DNA of 64,000 nucleotides from the NCBI GenBank assembly GCA_022414725.1, contig CM039464.1:16027980-16091979 (forward strand), written 5' to 3'. The notes under the pieces were generated by a model. It was not told where the DNA came from. It was given only the letters and a program-made list of their open reading frames with translations, and did no database searches. Of this stretch, positions 1-10,050 are shown one piece after another. A program made the translations under genes and the position numbers. How positions within the stretch are numbered: position 1 is the first letter of the stretch; each line of letters opens with the position of its first letter. This DNA comes from Microglena sp. YARC. Its lineage: Eukaryota; Chlorophyta; Chlorophyceae; Chlamydomonadales; Chlamydomonadaceae.

Positions 1-400
1 CACAACACACAAACCTGCCTCCTTGTCAGAAGCGGTGATGTGCTGGGACAACGTGGGAACTACAATGAGCTAGTAAGTGTTGATGCCGTACTGCTCCCCT
101 TTCAACAGCTACTAGGTACTGCCCCCCCCCCACCACCCACCCACCCCACCCACCCACCCACCCACCCACACAAACCTGCCTCCTTGTCAGAAGCGGTGAT
201 GTGCTGGGACAACGTGGGAGCTAAAAATGAGCTAGTAAGTGTTGATGCCATACTGCTCCCCTTTCAACAGCTACTAGGTACTGCCCCCACCCACCCACCC
301 ACACAAACACACAAACCTGCCTCCTTGTCAGAAGCGGTGATGTGCTGGGACAACGTGGGAGCTACAATGAGCTAGTAAGTGTTGATTCCACATTGTCCCC
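1..400 (-). repeat. Tandem partial copies of transporter exon 1 donor edge
   Basis: Three units of roughly 150 bp, each carrying (on the minus strand) a decayed copy of the end of the exon at 521-744. They encode variants of 'LIVAPTLSQHITASD', followed by GT/AC-rich intron and a C-run. The copies lie only downstream of the exon in its transcription direction. Open frames on the plus strand here are shadows of this repeat. Confidence 0.7.
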
Positions 401-520
401 CTGACGCCTGTCATCAGCTACTAGATACTACCCCCCCCCCCCCCCCCCCCCCCCCTACCCCCCCGCAGACCCACCCACCCTCACCCACCCACCTCCACAC
501 ACAGCCACAAACCCGCCCAC

Positions 521-744
521 CTGTCAGATGCGGCGATGTACTGGGATACTATGGGGGCGACAATAAGCGTGCAGCAAAGGGATGCTGTGAAGAGGCGTGG
601 AAGCTTGTCAGTGCCGATAAGGATGGCAGCCTCCTCTCGAAGGGGCAACAGCAGAAAGTAGGCGGCTAGGTTGGCGGAAAAGGCGCTGAAGGCGACAGGT
701 GTGGGGGTGCGTAGCAGATGGCGACTGAATCTCATGGACCCCAT
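521..744 (-). CDS. First coding exon of an Npt/TLC-like 12-TM transporter (minus-strand gene, partial)
   Basis: The exon opens at ATG 742-744 (a second Met lies three codons on) and ends in a donor, CTGACAG|GTGGGC, at 520/521 after 74 codons plus 2 nt. It encodes one amphipathic start and two hydrophobic segments. 'LAAYFLLLPLREEAAIL' matches TM1 of the nucleotide-transporter-like MFS/TLC family, whose hallmark is a Tyr-x-Leu-Leu-x-Pro-Leu-Arg-Glu stretch. 'DKLPRLFTASLCCTLIVAPI' matches TM2. Family members are plastid-envelope or bacterial inner-membrane ATP/ADP antiporters and many uncharacterised relatives, so the substrate here is unknown. The rest of this gene would lie left of the window. 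Alternatively it could be the missing N terminus of the plus-strand transporter at 30166-50580, displaced by inversion or misassembly. Assignment rests on motif recognition, not a search. Confidence 0.65.
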
Positions 745-749
745 GGGAG

Positions 750-1095
750 CGGAGTGGGTTGTTGAGTTGTTATCAGGCGCTGAAGGTATTGAGGGAAGCA
801 GGCAGCTGCAGGAAGGGGGCTGCTAGGTTGGTGGGAAAGGGTGAGAAAGCGCTGCTGGTAGGGTGGGTGGGTGGGTGGGGGTGGGGGGGCTGGGTGGTGG
901 GTGGTGGGTGAGTGGGTGGGTGGGTGGGGGGGCTGGGTGGGGTGGGCTTAGCTTGGCTTAGCTAGAAAAGGGGGAGAAAGCGCTGCTGGTAGGGGTGAGT
1001 GGGTGATGGATGATCTCCATGAACCCCATGAGTGTGGAGTGGCTGTTTCAGATGCTGAGATGAGGCGCTGAAGCTGTTGATGTTATTGGTGGAGC
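750..1095 (-). repeat. Decayed upstream copies of transporter exon 1
   Basis: On the minus strand this stretch repeats pieces of the 521-744 exon with damage. The block at 780-860 encodes a relative of 'SAFSANLAAYFLLLP', and the block near 1010-1060 holds a copy of the start-codon context (CCATGAACCCCATGAG against CATGGACCCCATGGG). GGGT-rich minisatellite separates them. Confidence 0.55.
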
Positions 1096-2660
1096 CAAGT
1101 GATGATGATGGTTACATTATTCTGGTGCCCTGCTGGACTCCAACTGTGCCCGCTGCTTGATGGAGTGAATGGTGTTTATGCGACCATGCTCATTTTCAAG
1201 TACTCAACAGTAGCATTGGCTTGGCTTGGCTTGGCTTGGCTTGGCTTGGCTTGGCTTGGCTTCTATTTGGGCGGTGTGACAGTTGCGGGTGCTGGACATC
1301 TTGAATTAGGGAGTACTGGTCTGGATGTGACACGTGTGGATTATGTTCTGGTACTCAGGGGAGCTATTTGGCATATGGCATATGATGCCTGTTTGCTCAG
1401 GAGATGGGGGATGAGGAAGGGGGCGTATTCAGGCACTGATGCTACTCCCCAGGCTAAGGGCATGCTAATCCAGATGTGACAAGGAGGTAAATAATGAGCG
1501 AGCCTGGCTAAAGGATGGAGCAATAGTGTGTGTCGTAGAATCGATTCAGCCCAGGAAACGTGGGACTGGCAGCAGGGGGCCCTGGTCGTCGCAGTCAACC
1601 GGGCGACAAAGGAACGGTCAACCACCGGAGCAGAACAGATGCGCCCGGATGCGCCTACGTCCATAACGGTCTGCCGACCCAGCTGGCAAGCCAGCCAGCC
1701 AGCCAGCCAGCCAGCAACGAACTACGCGTCCTTTTTCAGTTGGATATGGTTTTCAAGCGCGCTACAAATCTTCCACGCCCTACCTAGCTCTATCTCTCTG
1801 AACCGAATCGCCCTAATCCTGTATTCCTGCCGTTCAGTCTTGTGCAGCCAGCTGTTCACAACATTTTGCCCTCTTACCTCAGCTTTGGTGCAGCTTAGCC
1901 AAGCCACGCCAAGCCAAGCCAGAGTTGAGCCAAACCCAAGCAGCTCAGTTCATTCTACAGACAAGCCCAAGCCAACCTGCTGCTAAAGCAATAGTATATC
2001 CTAGGCTGTAGTGTGCATGCACAGCTACACAATCTTTTACGTACAAGTCAGCCATCTAACAGCTGTCGTATGATATTACATGGGCGTGTCTTCATTGTGT
2101 AGCAATGAACAGCAGGCTATCTAGAATAAGAACGTAGCTTACGTTGCAAAGTATGGATTTGCATCATGAGTTGCACTTATTTTTTCCGTTCAGCTTTTCT
2201 TAGCAGCTTCTGGGCAGCTTCCTGAGCCAGCCACTGGGCTACATCCCAATACTTCAGCAGTTAGACATCTAATTTTGTCCACTTCAACGTTTGGCTGAAT
2301 AGCCAGTCAGAGTAGCTGCCTAGAAGCTGCTGTCCGTAGCTGAAAATAAAAGCTCTGGACTAGATAACAGTGGACTGAGCTTTGGATGTACAGCATGGAA
2401 CTAGATCATGATGGCATTTAGTGTAGATGTACAACAGTACAGTAGGAGAACCAGATCTGAGCTCGTGCATGCTTTGCATACATTAGCTGTGACAGGATTC
2501 GAGTGCCTACCGTTCTCCCTGTCAGTGTCCGTGCCAGTAAGTATTGGACTTTGCTCATTTACAATTAATAATAAATAATGTGCAATTACACAGTACTGGA
2601 CTAAGCTCATGCCTGATAAGCTGAGCTAAGCAAGACAAGGCTGAGAACCAGATAAATACA
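1096..2660. other. No recognisable gene; short microsatellites only
   Basis: This stretch contains a (GGCTT)n run at about 1217-1262 and an (AGCC)n run at about 1689-1715. Otherwise it is mixed sequence with short unconvincing open frames. It separates the minus-strand transporter exon from the plus-strand secreted-protein gene, so promoters of both could lie here. I see no clear TATA or other element. Confidence 0.4.
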
Positions 2661-2667
2661 TAAATAA

Positions 2668-2724
2668 ATAGTAAGCTATATAACGAGGCGTGAGGTTGAG
2701 GGGGCCAGCCCGTTTGCTTGCACT
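2668..2724 (-). repeat. Dispersed repeat D1 (hairpin-ended 3' end)
   Basis: The reverse complement reads GCAAGCAAACGGGCTGGCC, then CCCTCAACCTCACGCCTCG, then an A/T-rich tail. The same block recurs at 7316-7592 (three times) and 17700-17762. The last bases form a short hairpin around ACGCC...GGCGT in the better copies. Confidence 0.6.
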
Positions 2725-2789
2725 GGGACCAACAACCAAGCACCAGATAACTCACATACCTTGACCTTATTCTTGCCTTCTCTATGCTG

Positions 2790-2877
2790 TTGACTCTCAG
2801 TTGAGGTAGAAGACCGCTCTCTACCCGCGTACGACGGGTTCCCTTAACACCACGCTCCACCAGGCGTTATCATTACC
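2790..2877 (+). repeat. SINE S1, truncated to its 3' body
   Basis: This block matches the 3' half of the tRNA-derived SINE at 56108-56302: GGTAGAAGACCGCTCTCTAC, then TTCCCTTAACACCACGC, ending CACCAGGCGTTATCATTACC. It stops two or three bases before the ATG of gene 1 exon 1. Confidence 0.7.
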
Positions 2878-2879
2878 TT

Positions 2880-4202
2880 ATGCTGTTGATGCTCTTGATC
2901 TTGTGCCTGGCCCTCACCCCTGGGAGCTCCGGTCGTGTGATAGAGAGGGGTTATTATGCGAGGGGTGACGGTTTTGATGGGAACGAAGGAGATACACATC
3001 ACGCCCAAGTAGGTGATGGCCCTACTGCTCTTGCTGCTGACGTACATGAACTAGCAGATAGTGATCAAATAGCACATGCACCTTACACCCATGTAGGTGA
3101 AGCTCCTGCTGCTTTTGCTGCTGACGTACATGAACTAGCATATGGTGATCCTATCGCACATGAGCTCCATGCTGCTGACACCCATGTTGGTGATGTCCCT
3201 GCTCCTTTTGCTGCTGACGTACATGAACTAGCAGGCAGTGATCCAAATGCACACGAGCTACATGGTGTTGACACCCATGTTGGTGATGACCCTGCTGCTT
3301 TTGCTGCTGACGTACATGAACTAGCAGAGAGTGATCCTATCGCACATGAGCCACTTGCTGCTGAAACCCATGTTGGTGAATCCCCTGCTGCTTTTGCTGC
3401 TGACGTACATGGACTAGCAGATAGTGATCAAATAGCACATGCTGCTGACACCCATGTTGGTGATGTCCCTGCTGCTTTTGCTGCTGACGTACATGAACTA
3501 GCAGATAATGATCCAAACGCACACAAGCTACATGGTGTTGACACCCATGTTGGCGATGTCCCTGCTGCTTTTGCTGCTAACGTACATAAACTAGCAGATA
3601 TTGATATGCTTGATTGGAACTTGCCTATACACGACCTACTTTCTGATGAATTAGAGGCAGATGGTGAACCACGTGCACGTGAGCTAAGTATGCATCATGA
3701 TCAAATAGGCTTGGGTGCTCATGACAAGGCAGATGGTGATTTCGTTTATCTTGACCCGCTTGCACTTGAGCTACATTCTGATAATTTCAAGGATGATGAT
3801 GAGCTACGTATGCATGGGGATCAAATAGGCCTGGGTGCTCATGATGAGGCAGATGGTGATCTGATTAATTTAGTTCATTGGGATCTTCTTGCACGGAAGA
3901 TATTATCCGATGATTTAGAGGCAGATGGCAGTCTACTTACCAGGGACCAGGTTGTACGAAACCTCTTTTTTAATGACCTAGATGCACTCAGTCAAGGGGA
4001 TGATGATATACTTCAACGGGACTTGCCTACTCGCAAGCTACCTTCGGGTGACTTAGGAGCAGGTGGCGATCAACACTCGCGTGAGCTACGTGTGCAACGG
4101 GATCGCATAGGCCTGACAGACCACCAACGTCTCCCTACATGCGCCCGCTTGCTCGACAAAGTGACGCCTAAGCAGGAGGCGTACTTGAGGGACCTGGTAC
4201 AG
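2880..4202 (+). CDS. Gene 1 exon 1: signal peptide plus internal-repeat secreted protein
   Basis: A 441-codon open exon running from ATG 2880 to a consensus donor (GTACAG|GTGCGT at 4202/4203), phase 0. Residues 1-18 form a classic signal peptide (MLLMLLILCLALTPGSSG). Residues about 43-245 hold seven repeats of about 27-31 residues built on 'AADVHELADSDPIAHE' and 'THVGDVPAAFA'. The next 160 residues repeat a second unit built on 'RDQIGLGAHDEADGD' and 'LEADG'. The protein is rich in Asp, His and Glu and poor in Cys and Lys, suggesting a secreted acidic, possibly metal-binding, protein; that is inference. I recognise no domain family. The end (CARLLDKVTPKQEAYLRDLVQ region) is non-repetitive and joins in phase to the exon at 13286. 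The start sits directly after a SINE end, so the true 5'UTR or an upstream exon is unclear. Confidence 0.72.
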
Positions 4203-4211
4203 GTGCGTGCA

Positions 4212-4231
4212 TTATCCTTATTATTATTATT

Positions 4232-4270
<39 letters not shown>
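4212..4270. repeat. (TTA)n(TGA)n microsatellite
   Basis: A run of TTA triplets followed by about fifteen TGA/ATG triplets immediately inside intron 1 of gene 1. Confidence 0.9.
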
Positions 4271-4399
4271 ACATTTTTCCTGGTGCCCTACTGGACTACA
4301 AATGTGCCCTTGGCTTGACAGGGTCAATGGGGACTCACGAACATCGTGCACAGAGAGGAATTTTTTTAGGTATTAGCTTTATTTGTATTGTTTATTCAC

Positions 4400-5745
4400 C
4401 TTCATTAAAGCATGCTACAAACAACAAATACCACACTCGTCTTACACACATACTACACACAACACTTGCCACACACATATCTTCCACACATGCTACAAAC
4501 AACTAACACCACACATTTCTTGTACACACACTGTGAGCAGCACTTAGCACACTTATATTCCACACATGCTACAAACAACAATTACCACACATGCTCCAAG
4601 GATCAAATACCACACATATATTTCACACATTATATAAACAACAAATAACACATGCATATTGATATCTTTTACACAGGCCACAAGCAACAAATAACACATA
4701 CATATTGATATTTTGCACACATGCTGACATGCAACAATCAACAGATACCGCACATATCTTTAACACGTGCTACAAACAACAAACAACACATACATATTGA
4801 TATCTTGCACACATGCTGTGAGCAACACTATCCACACACATCTTTCACACATGCTACAAACAACAATTACCACACACATCTTTCACACATGCTTCAAACA
4901 AATTAAAACACTCAAATCAACACGCAATTATGTTACACATGCTGCGAGCAACACTATCCACACACATCTTTCACATATGCTACAAACAACAATAACCAAA
5001 CACATATTTCACACATTCTTCAAACAAATTAAAACACACAAATTACCACACAAATATGTCACACAGGCTGTGAGCAACACTTCCTGCACATATCTTCCAC
5101 ACATGCTGCAATCAATGATTACCACACATATATTTCACACATGCTACACACAATGATTGACACATATTTTTGACACATGCTACACACAATGATTAACACA
5201 CATATCTTTTACACATACTGCAAACAATGATTACCACACATATATTTCACACATGCTACACACAATGATTAACACACATGTCTTTCAAACATACTACAAA
5301 CAATGATTAACACACATATATTTCACACATACTACACACAATGATTAACACACTTATATTTTACACATACTGCAAACAATGATTAACACACATGTCTTTC
5401 AAACATACTACACACAATGATTAACACACTTATATTTTACACATACTGCAAACAATGATTAACACACATATCTTCCAAACATACTGCACACAATGATTAA
5501 CACACATGTCTTTCAAACATACTACAATTAATGAGTTACACACACATCTTTCACACATACTACAAACAATTTTGAACACACATATCTTTCATACATACTA
5601 TAAACAATGATTAACACACTTATTTTTCACACTTACTACAAACAATGATTAACACACTTATATTCCACGCACACTGCAAACAATGATTAACACACTTATC
5701 ATTCACACATAATACAAACATCACTTAACTCACATATGTTTCAAA
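4400..5745. repeat. Minisatellite, CACACATGCTACAAACAACA type
   Basis: About 25 diverged units of 50-60 bp built on ACACATGCTACAAACAA and TTACCACACATATCTTTC. Short frames through it are meaningless. Confidence 0.85.
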
Positions 5746-5774
5746 CATGCTATAAACGACACTTGCCACATGTG

Positions 5775-6215
5775 TCACTCACACATGTTGTGAACAAAAC
5801 GTACCTCACATGTTGTGAACAAAATGTACCTCACACTGTGAACAAAACGTACCTCACATGTTGTGAACAAAATGTACCTCACACATGTTGTGAACAAAAC
5901 GTACCTCACATGTCGTGAACAAAATGTACCTCACACATGTTGTGAACAAAACGTACCTCACATGTTGTGAACAAAATGTACCTCACACATGTTGTGAACA
6001 AAACGTACCTCACATGTTGTGAACAAAATGTACCTCACACGTGTTGTGAACAAAACGTACCTCACATGTTGTGAACAAAATGTACCTCACACATGTTGTG
6101 AAAAAAACGTACCTCACATGTTGTGAACAAAATGTACCTCACACGTGTTGTGAACAAAACGTACCTCACATGTTGTGAACAAAATGTACCTCACACATGT
6201 TGTGAACAAAACGTA
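5775..6215. repeat. 25-27-bp minisatellite (ATGTTGTGAACAAAAYGTAC)
   Basis: About 17 nearly perfect alternating units ending CTCACA or CTCACACA. The two alternating spacings give a higher-order dimer of about 52 bp. Confidence 0.9.
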
Positions 6216-6674
6216 CCTCACATATCGCTAGGGAACAGCAATATGATATCATATGATGACGGCAGTCTGACTAGGCTAAAGTTACCATTTATATACAAGC
6301 ATATATCGCATCGTATGATATCCTACTCTAGGATGCAATTTGTATGATATCAAATGAGCAGAAGACAAAGCTTGACCCAGGGACAGAGAAGCAGCTAGCT
6401 TGTCCTGCTTGCCAGTGTTAGACCCATGACTGATGACCCAATGCAACCCATGACTAGGGAACGGCAATATGATATCATATGATATCATGCCATCATATGA
6501 TATCATATGATGCCGGCAGTCTGACGACGCTAAAGTTACCATTTAAATACAATATCCTAGGATGCAATTTGTATGATATCCTAGGATGCAATTTGTATGA
6601 TATCATATGATATCATACTCACCTTTGTCAACATCATATGATATGCCGGTTTCCACATATCTCTCACACATGAT

Positions 6675-6858
6675 TAGGGAACGGCAACTAAAATTAATGT
6701 TTGAAAAACTAATATTAAGTCATATTATTATAGTGTCACAATAATATCAGTTTTTCAAAAAAAATGAAATTCTGGTGAGACGGCTCGTCCGACTAATATT
6801 ATATAATATTATATGATATTGTTTATTCACTAATATTATATAACATAGCCGACCCCTA
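6675..6858 (+). mobile_element. hAT-type MITE, copy 1, with 8-bp target duplication
   Basis: 184 bp, starting TAGGGAACGGCAACTAA and ending CATAGCCGACCCCTA, which are imperfect inverted ends. It is flanked on both sides by CACATGAT (6667-6674 and 6859-6866), a perfect 8-bp target duplication as made by hAT transposases. The interior is AT-rich with ACTAATATTATATAA motifs. A second copy with its own perfect duplication is at 16886-17074. Confidence 0.88.
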
Positions 6859-6924
6859 CACATGATTGATTGGCATGCGTTGATGATGCAAACAACTGAC
6901 ACCACACATTGTCACGACCCCTGT

Positions 6925-7080
6925 AAACGACCCGAACAATTGAAATTGAAATTGTTACATCCGTGTAAAACAGTTACTCACAGGACGTGAAGTTAAGGAC
7001 ACCATAGCGTAAGCCGGAGCTAGCTATAGTCACCGTAGGACCACCACATTGAAAAGGTTCACCGCCGATGGAAGCACCGT
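6925..7080 (+). repeat. Dispersed repeat D2 with TTGAAA-type tail
   Basis: It shares ATTGAAATTGTTACATCC, ACTCACAGGACGTGAAGTTA and CCGGAGCTAGC with the inverse-oriented copy at 41262-41575. There the terminal unit (CAATTTCAATTT plus CACGTCCTGTGAGTGACTG) is amplified three times. Confidence 0.65.
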
Positions 7081-7315
7081 TGGCCCGAACAATATCATAT
7101 CAGCAGAACTCGTATCTGGGGACCGGACTATCTTATGATGTTGACCAAAGACGAATGCGATGTCATATGATATCATACAAAATGCATCATATGGTACTGT
7201 ATATAAATGGTAACTTTAGCCTAGTCAGACTGCCAACATCATATGATATCAAGTGATATCATATGATGACAAGATATTTTGTGATATCATATCGCCGTTC
7301 CCTAATCATATCTGC

Positions 7316-7600
7316 AATGTGATTAGCCCCAGCGCAAGCAAACGGGCTGGCCCCCTCAACCTCTCTCACGCACACACACTCACACAAATGCATGGGTGTA
7401 TTAGATGACCCCAAAATCATTTGTGATTAGCCCCAGCGCAAGCAAACAGACTGCCCCCCTCAACCTCACTCACACACACTCACACACACACACACAAATG
7501 CATGCGTGTATTAGATGACCCCAAAAGCATTTGTGATTAGCCCCAGCTCAAGCAAAAAGGCTGGCCCCCTCAACCTCACGCCTCGTCATGAGGCGTAACA
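7316..7600 (+). repeat. Three tandem D1 repeats
   Basis: GATTAGCCCCAGCGCAAGCA followed by CCCCCTCAACCTC occurs three times at about 110-120-bp spacing. The last ends in a perfect palindrome, ACGCCTCGTCATGAGGCGT. Confidence 0.75.
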
Positions 7601-7679
7601 TGTATTTGTTTATTATCTTCAGTACTCAAGCCAGCACAGCCGGAAATGGAGCTATTATGTCCAGCTCTGGGAAAGAAAG

Positions 7680-7835
7680 GTGGGCGCATGTATGGGTGTA
7701 TGTATGTGTGTATGTATGGGTGTATGTATGTGTGTATGTATGTGTGTATGTATGTGTGTATGTATGTGCGTATGTATGTGTGTATGTATGTGTGTATGTA
7801 TGTGTGTGTGTATGTGTGTATGTGTGGGTGTAAGT
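7680..7835. repeat. (TATG)n / (TGTG)n microsatellite
   Basis: A GTATGTATGTGTGTATG array with no coding significance. Confidence 0.9.
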
Positions 7836-8139
7836 TAGAATGACCCGAGGACATTTGGGGCAATATCCTTACGGCGGTTGTCTGCTGGTCAACTGGTAAC
7901 CTGCGCCTGCATACAACACTGCTAGGCATTATTGATATGAGCACCTTGAGCGCAAACCTGCTTTGTTCATTTTGCTTCTTGCACTGCCTTATCTTGCTCG
8001 CAACCTGTGATCTAAACCTGAGGACCCATGGTGCAGTGTTGATAAGACTGTCGTCTGCAGCGGAAGCTGGTGCACCATGGGCAGCAGACTTCTTAGGAAA
8101 GGTCTGATCACCAAGAGCACCTCAGGCTCACGTTCCACT

Positions 8140-8357
8140 CAGGGATTTTTATTTCCGCTATACATAGCGATCGCTAGTTTTGACCCCATTTTAGCGCAAT
8201 TATCGCTATAAAAGAAAAAAACAGTTTTCCCCCCCCCCTCTATGGCCCTAAAAAGCTACAGAAAGCTACAGAAAGCACTAAAACGCTGTCCTTGGAGGAG
8301 GCCTAAAACCATAAAGCTAGAAGAAACCCACTTTCAGATTTGAAAAGCAAATCAATG
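8140..8357 (+). mobile_element. hAT-type MITE family 2, copy 1
   Basis: 218 bp, starting CAGGGATTTTTATTTCCGC and ending GCAAATCAATG (ends share CAnnGATTT). It is flanked by a perfect 8-bp duplication, GTTCCACT, at 8132-8139 and 8358-8365. It contains ATAGCGATCGCTAGTTTTGA. An inverted relative lies at 27096-27340. Confidence 0.82.
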
Positions 8358-8384
8358 GTTCCACTGCTCACTGTGTATTAATCC

Positions 8385-9123
8385 TAGGGTTGGGCCGACA
8401 TATGAACGTATACTCATACGTTTATAAGCTCATACGTGTATATACGTCGTACATTTTTTCTCGAAACGTATGAGTATAAGCGTACATAAACATATGAGTT
8501 GTACATCGAAAAGTACAGCACGCATCCCAGCTCCTAACTTTCTCGTTTTTTATTAAATTATCATTTAGATAGCTTATCGGAAAGCTATTGACCTCCTCTG
8601 TCACATTATGCAATACAATTAACCTGTCACACGTATCATTTTGTTTAAATGTGGCCTAAAGTTTAATTTATAGAGCCAGGATGGCACACATATCAGAGCG
8701 CCACCTACCCTTCCATTCCACAAGCTGTGCTCCTACGTGGGCTTGAAGGATTGATGGTGCAAGCCTAGTGCAATGTGAACATGGACAATATTGCAATATA
8801 GTTACATACTTACATTATAATATTATTGGCATTGAATGGCTCCTTAGATTGGCACCGCGCTTCTTGGTCAATGCGCTTTCCGGTCGTGTTTTATTTTTCT
8901 GAGAATTTTACCACCTTAACTTGCCATATATTTTTTCTGAGAGTTGATAAGCAATGCCAATGAAATTAGAAACACGGCAATACCTTCAATCCATGTAAAA
9001 GTCTTTTCTCCTGAAGTGCAACAAATACTCATACGTTTTTATACGTTTATATGCATACGTTTAAACGTTCATACGTTTATACGGCATATACAAATAAAAA
9101 TATTCGTTTGCTTCCCAACCCTA
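8385..9123. mobile_element. Non-autonomous DNA element with TAGGGTTGGG inverted ends
   Basis: It starts TAGGGTTGGG and ends CCCAACCCTA (10-bp perfect inverted ends). Both subterminal zones carry repeated ATACGTTTATACG motifs in opposite orientation. The interior of about 600 bp shows no transposase. I did not find an exact target duplication. Confidence 0.6.
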
Positions 9124-9359
9124 AATATTCACAGGTATGTTCCAGTCCAACAACTAGGAATGGTCTTATCCACGGGGGCGCCTCAGGAACCACTCAGATT
9201 TATGAGGCTCATGTTGCACAGCTTACTGTGTATTGTTCTGCTTTTTAAATGTACCTTCCAGTCCAACAACAACAAACGATCTTATCAACAGGAGCACCTC
9301 AGGAACCACTCATATTCGTGAGGCTCGCGTTGCACTGCTCACCGTTTCTGTTCTGCCTC

Positions 9360-10050
9360 TTCAATTGTATGTTCCAGTCCAGGGGTAGCCACTTTGGCCA
9401 AAGGACTTGCCAAACCTCAAGCAGTCAAGATCAACTCTAGATTTCCAGGATACCCTCTATTCTCTGGTCTGTAATATTACTGTATTTTTCAAGTTCTAGG
9501 TTTGCCAGATTGGATGCATGTTAAAGTCCAGGGGTAGCCAAATAGGCTAAAGAGACTTGCCCAACATCAAACAGTCAAGATCAACTCTAGATTTCCAGGA
9601 TACCCTCCATTGTCTGGTCTGTAATATTACTGTATTTTTCAAGTTCTAGGTTTGCCAGATTGGATGCATGTTAAAGTCCAGGGGTAGCCAAATAGGCTAA
9701 AGAGACTTGCCCAACATCAAACAGTCAAGATCAACTCTAGATTTCCAGGATACCCTCCATTGTCTGGTCTGTAATATTACTGTATTTTTCAAGTTCTAGG
9801 TTTGCCAGATTGGATGCATGTTAAAGTCCAGGGGTAGCCAAATAGGCTAAAGAGACTTGCCCAACATCAAACAATCAAGATCAACTCTAGATTTCCAGGA
9901 TACCCTCTATTCTCTGGTCTGTAATATTACTGTATTTTTCAAGTTCTAGGTTTGCCAGATTGGATGGATGTTAAAGTCCAGGGGTAGCCAAATAGGCTAA
10001 AGGAACTTGCCCAACATCAAACAGTCCAGATCAACTCTAGATTTCCAAGA
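9360..10050 (+). repeat. 150-bp satellite monomers
   Basis: The core CCAGGGGTAGCCAAATAGGC recurs at about 9520, 9670, 9820 and 9970, exactly 150 bp apart. Each unit also carries AGATCAACTCTAGATTTCCA and AAGTTCTAGGTTTGCCAGA. Confidence 0.93.

Larger units (their letters stand above)
6229..7304. mobile_element. Compound non-autonomous DNA element with TAGGGAACRGC ends
   Basis: The left end reads TAGGGAACAGCAATATGATA and the right end is its inverted partner (ATATCATATCGCCGTTCCCTA). GTCTGACTAGGCTAAAGTTA near the left recurs inverted near 7205-7230. The interior is full of ATATGATATCAT palindromes, holds a second internal end at 6455, and contains a complete nested MITE (6675-6858) plus a D2 repeat (6925-7080). 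No transposase is visible. I could not find matching target duplications for the outer pair. Confidence 0.55.
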
